Shown here piece after piece: positions 10,239 through 17,779 of a stretch of DNA of 64,000 nt. Under the pieces are notes generated by a model that worked only from the letters and a program-made list of their open reading frames with translations, had not been told where the DNA came from and ran no database searches. Position numbers and translations under genes: made by a program. The stretch is from contig NZ_VIGX01000007.1 of assembly GCF_007858475.1 (NCBI RefSeq), positions 62,001 to 126,000 on the forward strand, in the 5' to 3' direction. Position 1 is the first letter of the stretch; every line of letters begins with the position of its first letter. The DNA is from Tsukamurella conjunctivitidis. GTDB taxonomy: Bacteria; Actinomycetota; Actinomycetes; Mycobacteriales; Mycobacteriaceae.

Positions 10239-11684
10239 TCACTGTCGATGTCGAGAGTCAGCTGTGCGGGGGCGGATTCCCACGGCGGTGCCGGCGGCCG
10301 TGGCAGCGAGGACCGCCACGAGGATCCAACCCACGACGAAACCCGAACCGGTGGCGGACGGGCGTACCTCTCCGAGCACGGCGACCAGACCTGCGATGCC
10401 CAGCGCATAGCCCGCCTGGCGCGCAGTGTTCACGACGGCACTACCGGTCGCGGCGGTGTCGGGCGTGAGTCCCGCTGTCGCGGAACCGATCAGGGTTGGC
10501 ATCGCAATACCGATTCCGACCGCGGTGGTGATCCAGCCGGGGAGGACGTCCGTGGAGTACGTGCCTCCGCCGCTGATCGCCAGAAGCAGGGCTCCGCAGG
10601 CGAAGACCGCCAGGCCGGCGGCCACGATGACGCGCGGGGGAGCCTTGGCCGCGAACCTCTGGGTCAGCGCTGCGCACGCGATGACCACTAATGGGCCCGG
10701 GGCGAGGGCGAGACCGGCCTGCAGCGGCCCGTAGTCGGCCGCGACCTCGAGCCACAGTGAAACGCTGAGGAAGAGGGCGCTGAAAGCGCTGGTGAACAAG
10801 ATGATCGTGGCGTTGGCAACAGTGAAGCCGCGTAGGCGGAACAGGGTCGGGGGCATGATCGGGGTGGGGTGGGTTCGCACGCGATGCACGAGCACGAGAG
10901 TCGACGCCCCCGCGACGACCGCAGCGAATGCCGACGGGGCGGACGTCCAACCCCAGTCGCCCGCATTGACCAGGAGGACCGATACGGCGCCGATCGCGAG
11001 CGCGATGGCGATCACCCCGAGTGGGTCCGGCATGCGAGTACTGCTCGACGGTGATCCCGCGGGGATCGTCCGGATCACGAGGACTGCGGTGGCGACGCCG
11101 ATCGGCAGATTGATCAGGAACGCCCACCTCCACGAGCTCTCGGCGAGCAGCCCGCCGACCACCGGCCCGAGTGCGCCCGCGAACGACGAGCACGTGGCCC
11201 AGATCTTCACCGCGCCGTCGCGCCGATCTTCGGGCAGCACGCTGAGCAGCAGCCCGAGGCTGGTCGGGGTCAGGACCGCCGCACCGAGCGCCTGCGCGAG
11301 CCGTGCGGCGACGAGCACGCCGAGGGTCGGAGCGACCGCGCAACCCACGCTGGCCAGCGTGAACAGCGCGAGACCGGCGACGAACCCACGCTTGCGGCCG
11401 TACCGGTCGGCGAGCCGCCCCGCGGGGATCAGGCAGGCCGCGTACACGACGATGTAACCGTTGAGCACCCAACTCAGGGCGGGCAACGACGCCGTCGGGT
11501 ACGAGCCGCTGATCGACTCGAAGGCCACGTTGACGATGAACAGATCCAACATCGTCATGAACGCAGCCAGACACAATAGGACCGTCGTTCGGGTCGCCAT
11601 GGCAGGAGGCACCTGTTGTTCCTGCGCTGCTTCCGCCCTCGCCGGTTTCCGCTGCCGCGTTCCCGCGTCGTCGTTCTTCGTCAC
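10239..11684 (-). CDS. MFS drug:H+ antiporter, DHA2 (EmrB/QacA) family
   Basis: 481 residues with about 14 hydrophobic segments. The family signatures LDLFIVNVA (first helix), GRLADRYGRKRGF (loop 2-3) and GPVVGGLLAESSWRW (helix 5, motif C of antiporters) mark it as a proton-driven exporter of drug-like molecules. The GTG start follows a strong AGGAGG. It is divergent from an HxlR-type regulator, the usual arrangement for a local repressor and its pump; the SGNH hydrolase follows in the same operon. Confidence 0.88.
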   Translation of the reverse strand: MTKNDDAGTRQRKPARAEAAQEQQVPPAMATRTTVLLCLAAFMTMLDLFIVNVAFESISGSYPTASLPALSWVLNGYIVVYAACLIPAGRLADRYGRKRGFVAGLALFTLASVGCAVAPTLGVLVAARLAQALGAAVLTPTSLGLLLSVLPEDRRDGAVKIWATCSSFAGALGPVVGGLLAESSWRWAFLINLPIGVATAVLVIRTIPAGSPSSSTRMPDPLGVIAIALAIGAVSVLLVNAGDWGWTSAPSAFAAVVAGASTLVLVHRVRTHPTPIMPPTLFRLRGFTVANATIILFTSAFSALFLSVSLWLEVAADYGPLQAGLALAPGPLVVIACAALTQRFAAKAPPRVIVAAGLAVFACGALLLAISGGGTYSTDVLPGWITTAVGIGIAMPTLIGSATAGLTPDTAATGSAVVNTARQAGYALGIAGLVAVLGEVRPSATGSGFVVGWILVAVLAATAAGTAVGIRPRTADSRHRQ

Positions 11685-11739
11685 GCCGCCTCCTGGGTAA
11701 GTTGGAGAATCAAACTTGCATCAGTGTGGCCGAGTCGGT

Positions 11740-11768
11740 TTGAAAACACAACCCCCTGAGCGCACAAT
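11740..11768 (+). promoter_or_regulatory. Candidate promoter of hxlR-type gene
   Basis: TTGAAA (11740-11745) and CACAAT (11763-11768) are 17 bp apart, and the second box ends 6 nt before the ATG at 11775, a leaderless arrangement. An imperfect inverted repeat AAGTT...AACTT at 11699-11717 lies on the MFS side and may bind the regulator. Confidence 0.4.
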
Positions 11769-11774
11769 GGAGTC

Positions 11775-12236
11775 ATGCCTGATCGGACCGCGGAGAAGCA
11801 TCACCCCAGGGATTGCACGATCGCCGACGCGCTCGAGGTGGTCGGGGATCGATGGAGTCTGCTGATCGTCCGTGAACTCTTCTACACACAAAGGCGTTTC
11901 ACTGAGATCGCACGCAACACGGGGGCGCCGCGCGACGTGCTCACGGTCCGTCTGCGCAAGCTCGTCGAACGTGGAGTGATCGCCCGCGAGCAATACAGCG
12001 AAAGGCCGCCGCGATACGAGTACCGGCTGACCGAAGTCGGCCGCGCGTTGTCGCCGGTGCTGCTCACGCTCAAACGCTGGGGGCACGAGCACGTGCGCGG
12101 GGGAGGCGACCCGGTACGTATCGAGCACGTGTGCGGTGAGGAGTTCCGCGCCGAGGTGCACTGCGCGGCGTGCGGCGACCGTGTCGGTCGTGGCGAACTG
12201 GTCATGGAGGACGCGCTCGCGCGCCCGCTTGACTGA
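11775..12236 (+). CDS. HxlR-family winged-helix regulator with C-terminal Cys motif
   Basis: 153 residues. The core, IADALEVVGDRWSLLIVREL followed by RFTEIARNTGAPRDVL and the wing ERPPRYEYRLTEVGRAL, is typical of HxlR/MarR-like regulators. After it comes a tail with four cysteines or histidines (HVCGEEF then HCAACGD), a likely metal- or redox-sensing knuckle not present in the shortest family members. It diverges from the MFS pump and is the likely regulator of that operon. Three or four Cys residues would allow a thiol switch. Confidence 0.85.
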   Translation: MPDRTAEKHHPRDCTIADALEVVGDRWSLLIVRELFYTQRRFTEIARNTGAPRDVLTVRLRKLVERGVIAREQYSERPPRYEYRLTEVGRALSPVLLTLKRWGHEHVRGGGDPVRIEHVCGEEFRAEVHCAACGDRVGRGELVMEDALARPLD

Positions 12237-12273
12237 CCGTTGGCTCCCTATGAGCTGGATGGATAGACAGAAT

Positions 12274-12290
12274 GCTGGACTCTGTCCAGC
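12274..12290. promoter_or_regulatory. Perfect palindrome overlapping -35 of the diiron oxygenase gene
   Basis: GCTGGAC-TCT-GTCCAGC has 7 bp arms and a 3 bp centre. It contains TGGACT, a -35-like box 17 bp upstream of TACGTT (12299-12304), which itself ends 6 nt before the ATG at 12311. A dimeric repressor bound here would block transcription. The regulator is not identified; the HxlR protein upstream is one candidate. Confidence 0.5.
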
Positions 12291-12310
12291 GCGGGTGTTA
12301 CGTTCGCCAC

Positions 12311-13216
12311 ATGACCGATACGACTCTGCCCGAACGCACCCGTGAGAGCGTGGCCGATCGACTCCTCGGCGGATCCGTCAAGCGCTCGTACGCGCCCGTC
12401 GTCGACATCGATTGGGACGCCCCGATCGATCCCGACAAGTTCTTCCTGCCGCCGCACATGTGCACGCTGTACGGCACCGACATCTGGAACGGCATGTCCC
12501 GTGAGGAGCAGATCGCCCTCTCCAAGCAGGAGATGGTGAACCTGCTGTCCATGGGCATCTGGTTCGAGAACCTGCTCAACCGGCTGCTGCTGCGCGACCT
12601 GCTCTCCAAGGACCCCACCTCGCGCGACGCCTTCTACTCGCTCACCGAGATGGGCGACGAGTGCCGCCACATGGTGATGTTCGGGAAGGTCATCGACCGG
12701 GTCGGCGAGCGCCCGTACCGGCTGCGCGGCTGGCAGCTCGCCGTCGTCAAGTACGTTCTGGCGCCGGTGATCCGCGGCCAGGCGGTGTGGATCGCCGCCC
12801 TCGTGGGCGAGGAGATCTTCGACGCCCAGCAGCGCCAGATCAAGGACGATCCCGAGCTGCAGCCGATCGTCGCGCGGCTCATGCAGATCCACGTCACCGA
12901 GGAGGCCCGGCACATCGGCTACGCCCGGGACGGCGCGCGCCGCGGCGTCGCGGACCGCACCCGCCTGCAGACGCTGCTCGTCGGGAACCTGCACGCCGGC
13001 GCCGCATTCGGCTTCCGCATGCTCTTCGCCAACCCGCGCATGTACGCCCGCGTCGGCCTCGACCCGAAGGCCGCCTACCGCGCCGCCATCACCAACCCGC
13101 ACCACATCAAGGCCAAGCAGGACGGCTTCCGCGACCTCGGTCGTTTCCTCGACTCCGTGGGTCTCATGGGCTCCTTCGCGCGGTGGTCGTGGAAGAAGGC
13201 GGGGTTCCTCGCGTGA
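12311..13216 (+). CDS. Diiron oxygenase, AurF-like
   Basis: 301 residues, helical, with the metal-ligand motifs of AurF-type diiron enzymes: EMGDECRHMVMF (ExxxH) and, later, TEEARHIGYARD, plus GEEIFD in between. AurF itself oxidises an aryl amine to a nitro group; related mycobacterial proteins are of unknown substrate. The start at 12311 follows a leaderless -10 box; an upstream in-frame ATG at 12272 lies inside the operator region and is rejected. It is translationally coupled to the DUF4873 gene. A steroid, lipid or aromatic substrate cannot be chosen from sequence. Confidence 0.8.
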   Translation: MTDTTLPERTRESVADRLLGGSVKRSYAPVVDIDWDAPIDPDKFFLPPHMCTLYGTDIWNGMSREEQIALSKQEMVNLLSMGIWFENLLNRLLLRDLLSKDPTSRDAFYSLTEMGDECRHMVMFGKVIDRVGERPYRLRGWQLAVVKYVLAPVIRGQAVWIAALVGEEIFDAQQRQIKDDPELQPIVARLMQIHVTEEARHIGYARDGARRGVADRTRLQTLLVGNLHAGAAFGFRMLFANPRMYARVGLDPKAAYRAAITNPHHIKAKQDGFRDLGRFLDSVGLMGSFARWSWKKAGFLA

Positions 13217-13974
13217 CCGCCGAGGGCCCGCGGATCGCCGTCGTCGGCGCTCCCCTCGCCGGCGTCGACGGGGCCGTCGTAGCACCGTCGGACGTGGAGA
13301 GTCTGCGGTTCCGGCCCGACCGCGACGCATGGACCCTGACCACGCCCGCCGGTGCGACCGACTACGACCTGGTCGTCCTCGCTGGGACGACCGCCGCGGT
13401 CGACGTGCCGGTGCTGGACCCGCGAGTGGCACCGCCGGGCACGGTCGGACCGACCGACGCGGATCGGGCGTATCTGGGCATGCTCGTCGACGGGGTGCCG
13501 AATCTCGTGCTCACCGACGGATCCAGGGCGCAACTGGCGACCCTGCAGGCGTGGCTGCGGTGGATGTACACAGAAGGGGCGACGCGGCTGCTCTCGCGGC
13601 CGCCGGTGACCGCGCGGTGGATTCACAAGGGGCGGCGCGCACCGTCGCGGCCCGACCGGGACGCGATCGACCTCTCGAACGACCACGTGCGCGACGAAGG
13701 CGTCTTCGCCGGTGAGGCGGTCCTCCGTGCGGGCGACTTCGAGGCCGTCTCGCCCGTCCGTCTGGCGGGGCATCTCGAGCCGCTGGACGGGAACTATCAC
13801 TGGTACGGCACCGTCGATGACCTGGAAGTCGGTGCGGCGCTGAAGAAGATGCCGCGGGGCAGCGTGACCGTCTCCGTCGCCGGGGGAGAGGCCTCGCCCG
13901 CGTTGGTCACCGACAGAACCGTCTGGGGTACCTACCGGCTCGTCGGTGTCGGGGCCCCGCCGTATCCGCTCTGA
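13213..13974 (+). CDS. DUF4873 domain protein with degenerate Rossmann-like N-terminus
   Basis: 253 residues. The C-terminal third carries the DUF4873 block GHLEPLDGNYHWYG. In other actinobacteria this domain is fused to the end of flavin monooxygenases. The N-terminal part begins RIAVVGAPLAG, which looks like a Rossmann start that has lost its GxGxxG pattern. This suggests a remnant or non-catalytic partner. The GTG start overlaps the oxygenase stop by 4 nt. The pair probably acts together, with this protein as subunit or substrate-handling partner (inference). Confidence 0.7.
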   Translation: MTAEGPRIAVVGAPLAGVDGAVVAPSDVESLRFRPDRDAWTLTTPAGATDYDLVVLAGTTAAVDVPVLDPRVAPPGTVGPTDADRAYLGMLVDGVPNLVLTDGSRAQLATLQAWLRWMYTEGATRLLSRPPVTARWIHKGRRAPSRPDRDAIDLSNDHVRDEGVFAGEAVLRAGDFEAVSPVRLAGHLEPLDGNYHWYGTVDDLEVGAALKKMPRGSVTVSVAGGEASPALVTDRTVWGTYRLVGVGAPPYPL

Positions 13975-13975
13975 C

Positions 13976-14851
13976 TCAGCGGTTCTCGGCGGCCGCCCCG
14001 GCGACGAGGCGGCGGACCTCCTCGACGATCACCTCCGGGTCCGTCAGCGGCACCTGATGCCCCGAACCGGCCGCCACGACATGCCGGCCCGAGGGTGATG
14101 CCGCGGCTCGTCCCGCGTGCGCCTCGTTGACCCGCGCGCGCACCGCCTTTCCCAGGCCGCCGCTCTTGGCCCCCGAGACGACGGTGACGGGAATGTCGCC
14201 GAGGTCCGGCGCGGAGCTCTGCCACGAACGCAGTTCCGGGTAGAACGTCGCCAGTTCCCGCTCCATCGTCGCGATCGCCTGCGGCGTGGTCGCCTCGCGG
14301 GCGAGGTCGGCCCGGACATCGGCCGGGGCACTGCGGAAGGCGAGTCCACCGAGGAGGCGGAGGATCCCGGTGCGGGCGAGAGTCCGCATCACGGCCAACA
14401 GGATCGCATCCCGTCGCCCCGAGCTCCGGCGGAACATGTCCTCCGCCGTCTCCTCCGACGGGTCGACCAGGACGAGACCGGCGATCCGGTCCGGCCGCCG
14501 CGACGCGGCCAGGCGGACGAGCAGTCCGCCGAGGCTGTGCCCCACGAGGACGAACCGGGTGGCTCCGCCGCCGGCGAGACCGTCGAGCAGGTCGTTCAGA
14601 TCGTCGGCCATCCGGTCGAAGGTCCGGTCGGCCTGGTCGGGATCACTGCGGCCGAGCCCGGATCGGTCGTAGACCACCGCCGTCGCGAACTCCGACACCG
14701 GCGGCTGCACGGTGCCCCACGAGGATCGGGTTCCGCCGGCACCGGCCTCGAAGACCACGACCGGTGCGCCTGCAGGGCCCGGCAGGGCCGCGGCGTGGAG
14801 CGTGCGGCCGTCCCGGGTGGGCAGGTAGGCGCTGTCGCCCTGTGTGTGCAT
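13976..14851 (-). CDS. Alpha/beta hydrolase
   Basis: 291 residues. The oxyanion loop region EAGAGGTRSSWG, the strand VVYDRSGLGRSD, the nucleophile elbow GHSLGG and the C-terminal His in AGSGHQVPL form a complete hydrolase triad. The substrate is unknown; size and motifs suit a cytoplasmic esterase, lipase-like or epoxide hydrolase-like enzyme. The ATG follows GAGGGGG. The stop is 1 bp from the end of the DUF4873 gene, so they converge. The divergent NfeD gene marks the return to the conserved backbone. Confidence 0.85.
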   Translation of the reverse strand: MHTQGDSAYLPTRDGRTLHAAALPGPAGAPVVVFEAGAGGTRSSWGTVQPPVSEFATAVVYDRSGLGRSDPDQADRTFDRMADDLNDLLDGLAGGGATRFVLVGHSLGGLLVRLAASRRPDRIAGLVLVDPSEETAEDMFRRSSGRRDAILLAVMRTLARTGILRLLGGLAFRSAPADVRADLAREATTPQAIATMERELATFYPELRSWQSSAPDLGDIPVTVVSGAKSGGLGKAVRARVNEAHAGRAAASPSGRHVVAAGSGHQVPLTDPEVIVEEVRRLVAGAAAENR

Positions 14852-14932
14852 CGAACCCCCTCGTTAGCTATTAAGGTGAACCTAACACGCGAGGTCCTCG
14901 CCGCGTCTGTCCGATTCTGGCAGGATCGAGGT

Positions 14933-15364
14933 ATGGCAGCGGCGTTGTGGCTCATCGGAGCGATCCTGCTGGCCGTCGCGGAGGTCGCGGCCGGCGAATT
15001 CACCCTGCTCATGTTGGGCGGCGGAGCGCTGGTCACCGCCGGAGCCACGGGCCTCTTCGGCCTTCCGCTGTGGGCACAGGGTGTGGTCTTCGCCGTCTCG
15101 TCCGTGCTCCTGCTCGTTCTCGCCCGGCCGCCGCTGCGGCGGTACGTCGAGCGCAGGCGGGGAGACGCGCCGTCGTATCTGGAATCCCTGCCCGGCACGA
15201 AAGTGACCGTCCTGGAGTCCGTCTCGGGCGGTGGCGGGCGCGTGATGATCGGCGGGGAGGAATGGTCCGCGCGGACGCCGTACGACGGTGCGCCGATCCC
15301 CGTGGGTGTGGAGGTGACCATCGTCGAGATCGACGGCGCGGTCGCCGTCGTGGTGGACAGCTGA
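14933..15364 (+). CDS. NfeD-like membrane protein (Rv1487 type)
   Basis: 143 residues. Two or three membrane helices fill the first 65 residues, followed by a small OB-fold (SLPGTKVTVLESVSGGGG to the end), the layout of short NfeD proteins. NfeD proteins work with the SPFH scaffold encoded next to them to organise membrane microdomains. The ATG at 14933 is chosen for its helix-first protein and the purine-rich sequence before it. It is followed after 22 bp by the SPFH gene, the conserved pair also seen as Rv1487-Rv1488. Confidence 0.88.
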   Translation: MAAALWLIGAILLAVAEVAAGEFTLLMLGGGALVTAGATGLFGLPLWAQGVVFAVSSVLLLVLARPPLRRYVERRRGDAPSYLESLPGTKVTVLESVSGGGGRVMIGGEEWSARTPYDGAPIPVGVEVTIVEIDGAVAVVVDS

Positions 15365-15386
15365 GCCGACAAGGAGAGGAAGATCC

Positions 15387-16643
15387 ATGGAGGGCATAGG
15401 AATCGGACTGGTCGTACTCCTCGTACTGATCCTCGCGGCGGTGGTCGTGCTGGTCAAGGCGCTGGTGCTGGTGCCCCAGGCGCAGGCGGCCGTGATCGAG
15501 CGGCTCGGCCGGTACACCCGCACGGTGTCGGGGCAACTGGCGCTGCTCATCCCGTTCATCGACAAGGTCCGCGCGCGCGTGGACCTGCGCGAGCAGGTGG
15601 TCTCGTTCCCTCCGCAGCCCGTGATCACCCAGGACAACCTGACGGTGAACATCGACACCGTTGTGTACTTCCAGGTCACGCGCCCCGAGGCCGCGGTGTA
15701 CGAGATCAGCAACTACGTGGTCGGCGTCGAGCAGATCACCACCACGACGCTGCGCAACGTGGTCGGCGGCATGACGCTCGAGGAGACGCTGACCTCCCGC
15801 GAGAAGATCAACGGCCAGCTGCGCGGCGTGCTCGATGAGGCCACCTCGCGCTGGGGCCTGCGCGTCGCACGCGTCGAACTCAAGTCGATCTTCCCGCCCC
15901 CGTCGATCCAGGAATCGATGGAGAAGCAGATGAAGGCGGACCGGGAGAAGCGTGCCACCATCCTCTCCGCCGAGGGGCACCGGGAGGCGGCGATCAAGTC
16001 CGCCGAGGGCGACAAGGCCAGCCGGATCCTGCTCGCCGAGGGTGAGCGGCAGGCCGCGATCCTCTCGGCCGAGGCCGATCGCCAGGCGGAGATCCTGCGT
16101 GCCGAGGGCCGACGGGCCGCCGCGTACCTGGAGGCGCAGGGCGAGGCGAAGGCCATCGAGACCACGTTCTCGGCGATCAAGTCCGGCCGGCCGACGCCGG
16201 AGTTGCTCGCGTACCAGTACCTGCAGACGCTGCCCGAGATGGCGCAGGGGGATGCGAACAAGGTGTGGGTGGTCCCGAGCGACTTCAACGCCGCGCTCCA
16301 GGGCTTCATGCGCAACCTCGGCACGCCCGGCTCCGACGGCGTCTTCCGGTTCGAAGCGTCCGAGGACGGCCCGACGTCCGCGCCCGACATCGATACCGAC
16401 GGATGGTTCGACACGCCTGAACCGGTGGCCCCCGTCGTCGTGACGAAGGACGAAGTGCCGGACGCTCCCGCGGTGCCGCCGAGCGCCGCCACTGCGCCCC
16501 AGCCCGCGCCCGGTCAGGAGTCGGAGGTCCCGTCGGACACGACGGCGCAGCTCCCGCTCGGGCAGACGGCCGAGCAGTGGCAGCAGCCCTCGCCGTACCA
16601 GGTGCAGCAGCCGGGGTACGCGCCGCCGCAGCACGAGGCCTGA
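15387..16643 (+). CDS. SPFH/Band 7 protein (stomatin/QmcA type, Rv1488-like)
   Basis: 418 residues. One N-terminal membrane anchor (about 5-30) precedes the SPFH domain, recognisable in AAVIERLGRYTRTVSGQ, TQDNLTVNIDTVVYFQV and LDEATSRWGLRVARVE. From about 180 to 255 there are repeats rich in SAEG, AEGER and AEADR that form the long helical coil used for oligomerisation. A Pro/Gln-rich tail (about 340-418) is not part of the core fold. It scaffolds membrane complexes, often affecting protease FtsH. The RBS AAGGAGAGG precedes the ATG. It is probably cotranscribed with NfeD. Confidence 0.93.
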   Translation: MEGIGIGLVVLLVLILAAVVVLVKALVLVPQAQAAVIERLGRYTRTVSGQLALLIPFIDKVRARVDLREQVVSFPPQPVITQDNLTVNIDTVVYFQVTRPEAAVYEISNYVVGVEQITTTTLRNVVGGMTLEETLTSREKINGQLRGVLDEATSRWGLRVARVELKSIFPPPSIQESMEKQMKADREKRATILSAEGHREAAIKSAEGDKASRILLAEGERQAAILSAEADRQAEILRAEGRRAAAYLEAQGEAKAIETTFSAIKSGRPTPELLAYQYLQTLPEMAQGDANKVWVVPSDFNAALQGFMRNLGTPGSDGVFRFEASEDGPTSAPDIDTDGWFDTPEPVAPVVVTKDEVPDAPAVPPSAATAPQPAPGQESEVPSDTTAQLPLGQTAEQWQQPSPYQVQQPGYAPPQHEA

Positions 16644-16653
16644 CGGCGCCGGA

Positions 16654-17121
16654 TCACCGCCCCAGCGCGACCGCCACCCCGGCGCAGGCCACGGCCCAGA
16701 GCACGGAGACGAAGGTGCCGATGATGAACTGCTCGGCCGCGCCGGGGTGGCGCAGTTCCGGGTAGCGGGCGAGGCCCTTCGCGGCCACGATCACCGCGAG
16801 GCCACCGCCGAAGTTCGCGAGAACGCAGACCGCGATCGCTGCGCGTTCCAGGACGCCGATGGAGAGCCCGCCGCGGAGCGGCGACGCCGGGAGCTCCTTG
16901 CCCTCGCCTGCCTCCCCGTCCGGGCCCGGCCCGTCGGAGTCGTCGGGGGCGGACTCCTCCGCGGCGGAATCCGTCGCCGGTTCGTCCTCTCCGGTGGCGC
17001 CGACCAGGATCGCCGGAACCGCAGCCCGCAGGAGCCCCGCGGTGCCGCCGGCGCCCCGTCGGGCCGCGACGACGCCGGCCACCGTGGCGGCCAACAGCAG
17101 CGCCACGACGACGGCGATCAT
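16654..17121 (-). CDS. Small membrane protein, partner of SatD-like regulator
   Basis: 155 residues that I do not recognise by family name. There is a hydrophobic start (MIAVVVALLLAATVAGVVAA), a long acidic linker (about 44-75, rich in Glu, Asp, Ser and Pro), then two further membrane helices around AAIAVCVLANFGGGLAVIV and FIIGTFVSVLWAVACAG. The ATG overlaps the upstream satD-like stop by 4 nt, so the two are cotranslated. SatD genes are commonly followed by such a membrane protein. Function unknown. Confidence 0.7.
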   Translation of the reverse strand: MIAVVVALLLAATVAGVVAARRGAGGTAGLLRAAVPAILVGATGEDEPATDSAAEESAPDDSDGPGPDGEAGEGKELPASPLRGGLSIGVLERAAIAVCVLANFGGGLAVIVAAKGLARYPELRHPGAAEQFIIGTFVSVLWAVACAGVAVALGR

Positions 17122-17723
17122 GCGTAGGTCCCCGCACTCGATGCCGCGTCGGCCTCGGCCAGCAGTTCCACCGCGAGCGCGCGGCCCGCGGGCTCCACCG
17201 ACCAGCCCGCCGCCGCCGCGCGCTGCGACGCGGCTTGTCGCGAGACGCCCAGCTGCGCCGCGGCCGCGGTGATCGTCATTCCGGTGTGCAGCAACGCGGT
17301 CACCTCCCGTCCCTCCCGTGATCTGCGGCCCACGATAAGGCCGAGGACCGACAGGATCGCCTCGGCCCGAGCTGAGGCCCCTCGATCTGTGCCCCGGACC
17401 TGCACCGGGACGGCCACGCCCTTCGCCGCCTCGACGGCCTCGCGGGCGGCCTCGAAGGCCGCGCCCCGGCCGGCGCGGGTCTCCTTCGGCAGGGGCACTT
17501 CGACGGTGCCGGCGCCGATGCCGACGCTCCAGTGCCCGTCGCTCAGCAGGGCGAGTGCAGCGTCGACCGCGACGGCGGCGTCGTCGGTCACGCACTGCAG
17601 TTCGTCGCCGGCCGTGCGGTCGGGCGGCCGGACCCAGCGGAGGGAGTCGAGGAGGGTTCGGGCATCGTCGACCCGGTCCTCGTCGCGCCGGCTGCCCTGC
17701 TGGTCCGCAGTGATGACGATCAT
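17118..17723 (-). CDS. SatD-family protein with helix-turn-helix
   Basis: 201 residues. The start MIVITADQQGSR and the block DELQCVTDDA recall SatD proteins, which also resemble the sensory end of nucleotide cyclases. The C-terminal part contains a helix-turn-helix: MTITAAAAQLGVSRQAASQR. It probably represses its own operon through the perfect palindrome upstream. The ATG follows TAGCCT by 6 nt, a leaderless promoter. It is cotranslated with the membrane protein downstream. The signal it senses is unknown. Confidence 0.72.
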   Translation of the reverse strand: MIVITADQQGSRRDEDRVDDARTLLDSLRWVRPPDRTAGDELQCVTDDAAVAVDAALALLSDGHWSVGIGAGTVEVPLPKETRAGRGAAFEAAREAVEAAKGVAVPVQVRGTDRGASARAEAILSVLGLIVGRRSREGREVTALLHTGMTITAAAAQLGVSRQAASQRAAAAGWSVEPAGRALAVELLAEADAASSAGTYA

Positions 17724-17739
17724 TTGTCAAGGCTACAGT

Positions 17740-17760
17740 CTTGCTAAGCGGGTTAGCAAG
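17740..17760. promoter_or_regulatory. Perfect 8+5+8 palindrome upstream of satD-like gene
   Basis: CTTGCTAA-GCGGG-TTAGCAAG covers the -35 region and most of the spacer of the leaderless promoter (TAGCCT on the minus strand at 17730-17735). It is a strong candidate for autorepression. A second, smaller inverted repeat (GCAAGC...GCTTGC) at 17756-17773 shares one arm with it. Confidence 0.6.
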
Positions 17761-17779
17761 CGTTGAAGCTTGCGAGGTG

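Noticed and set aside
12272-12310. Upstream ATG at 12272 as start of the diiron oxygenase
   Set aside because: It lies inside the operator and promoter. The first 13 residues do not resemble family N-termini, while ATG 12311 has a -10 box at the right distance.
14867-14885. Iron-box-like sequence (TTAGGTTCACCTTAATA on the minus strand) between the hydrolase and nfeD-like genes
   Set aside because: Only about 11 of 19 bases match the DtxR/IdeR consensus. The half TTAGGT is good but the other half is poor, and the neighbouring genes have no iron role. Kept only as a note.
17756-17773. GCAAGC...GCTTGC as a terminator of the TDT gene
   Set aside because: Only 6 bp arms, no U-tract, and it shares bases with the satD operator; more likely part of that regulatory region.
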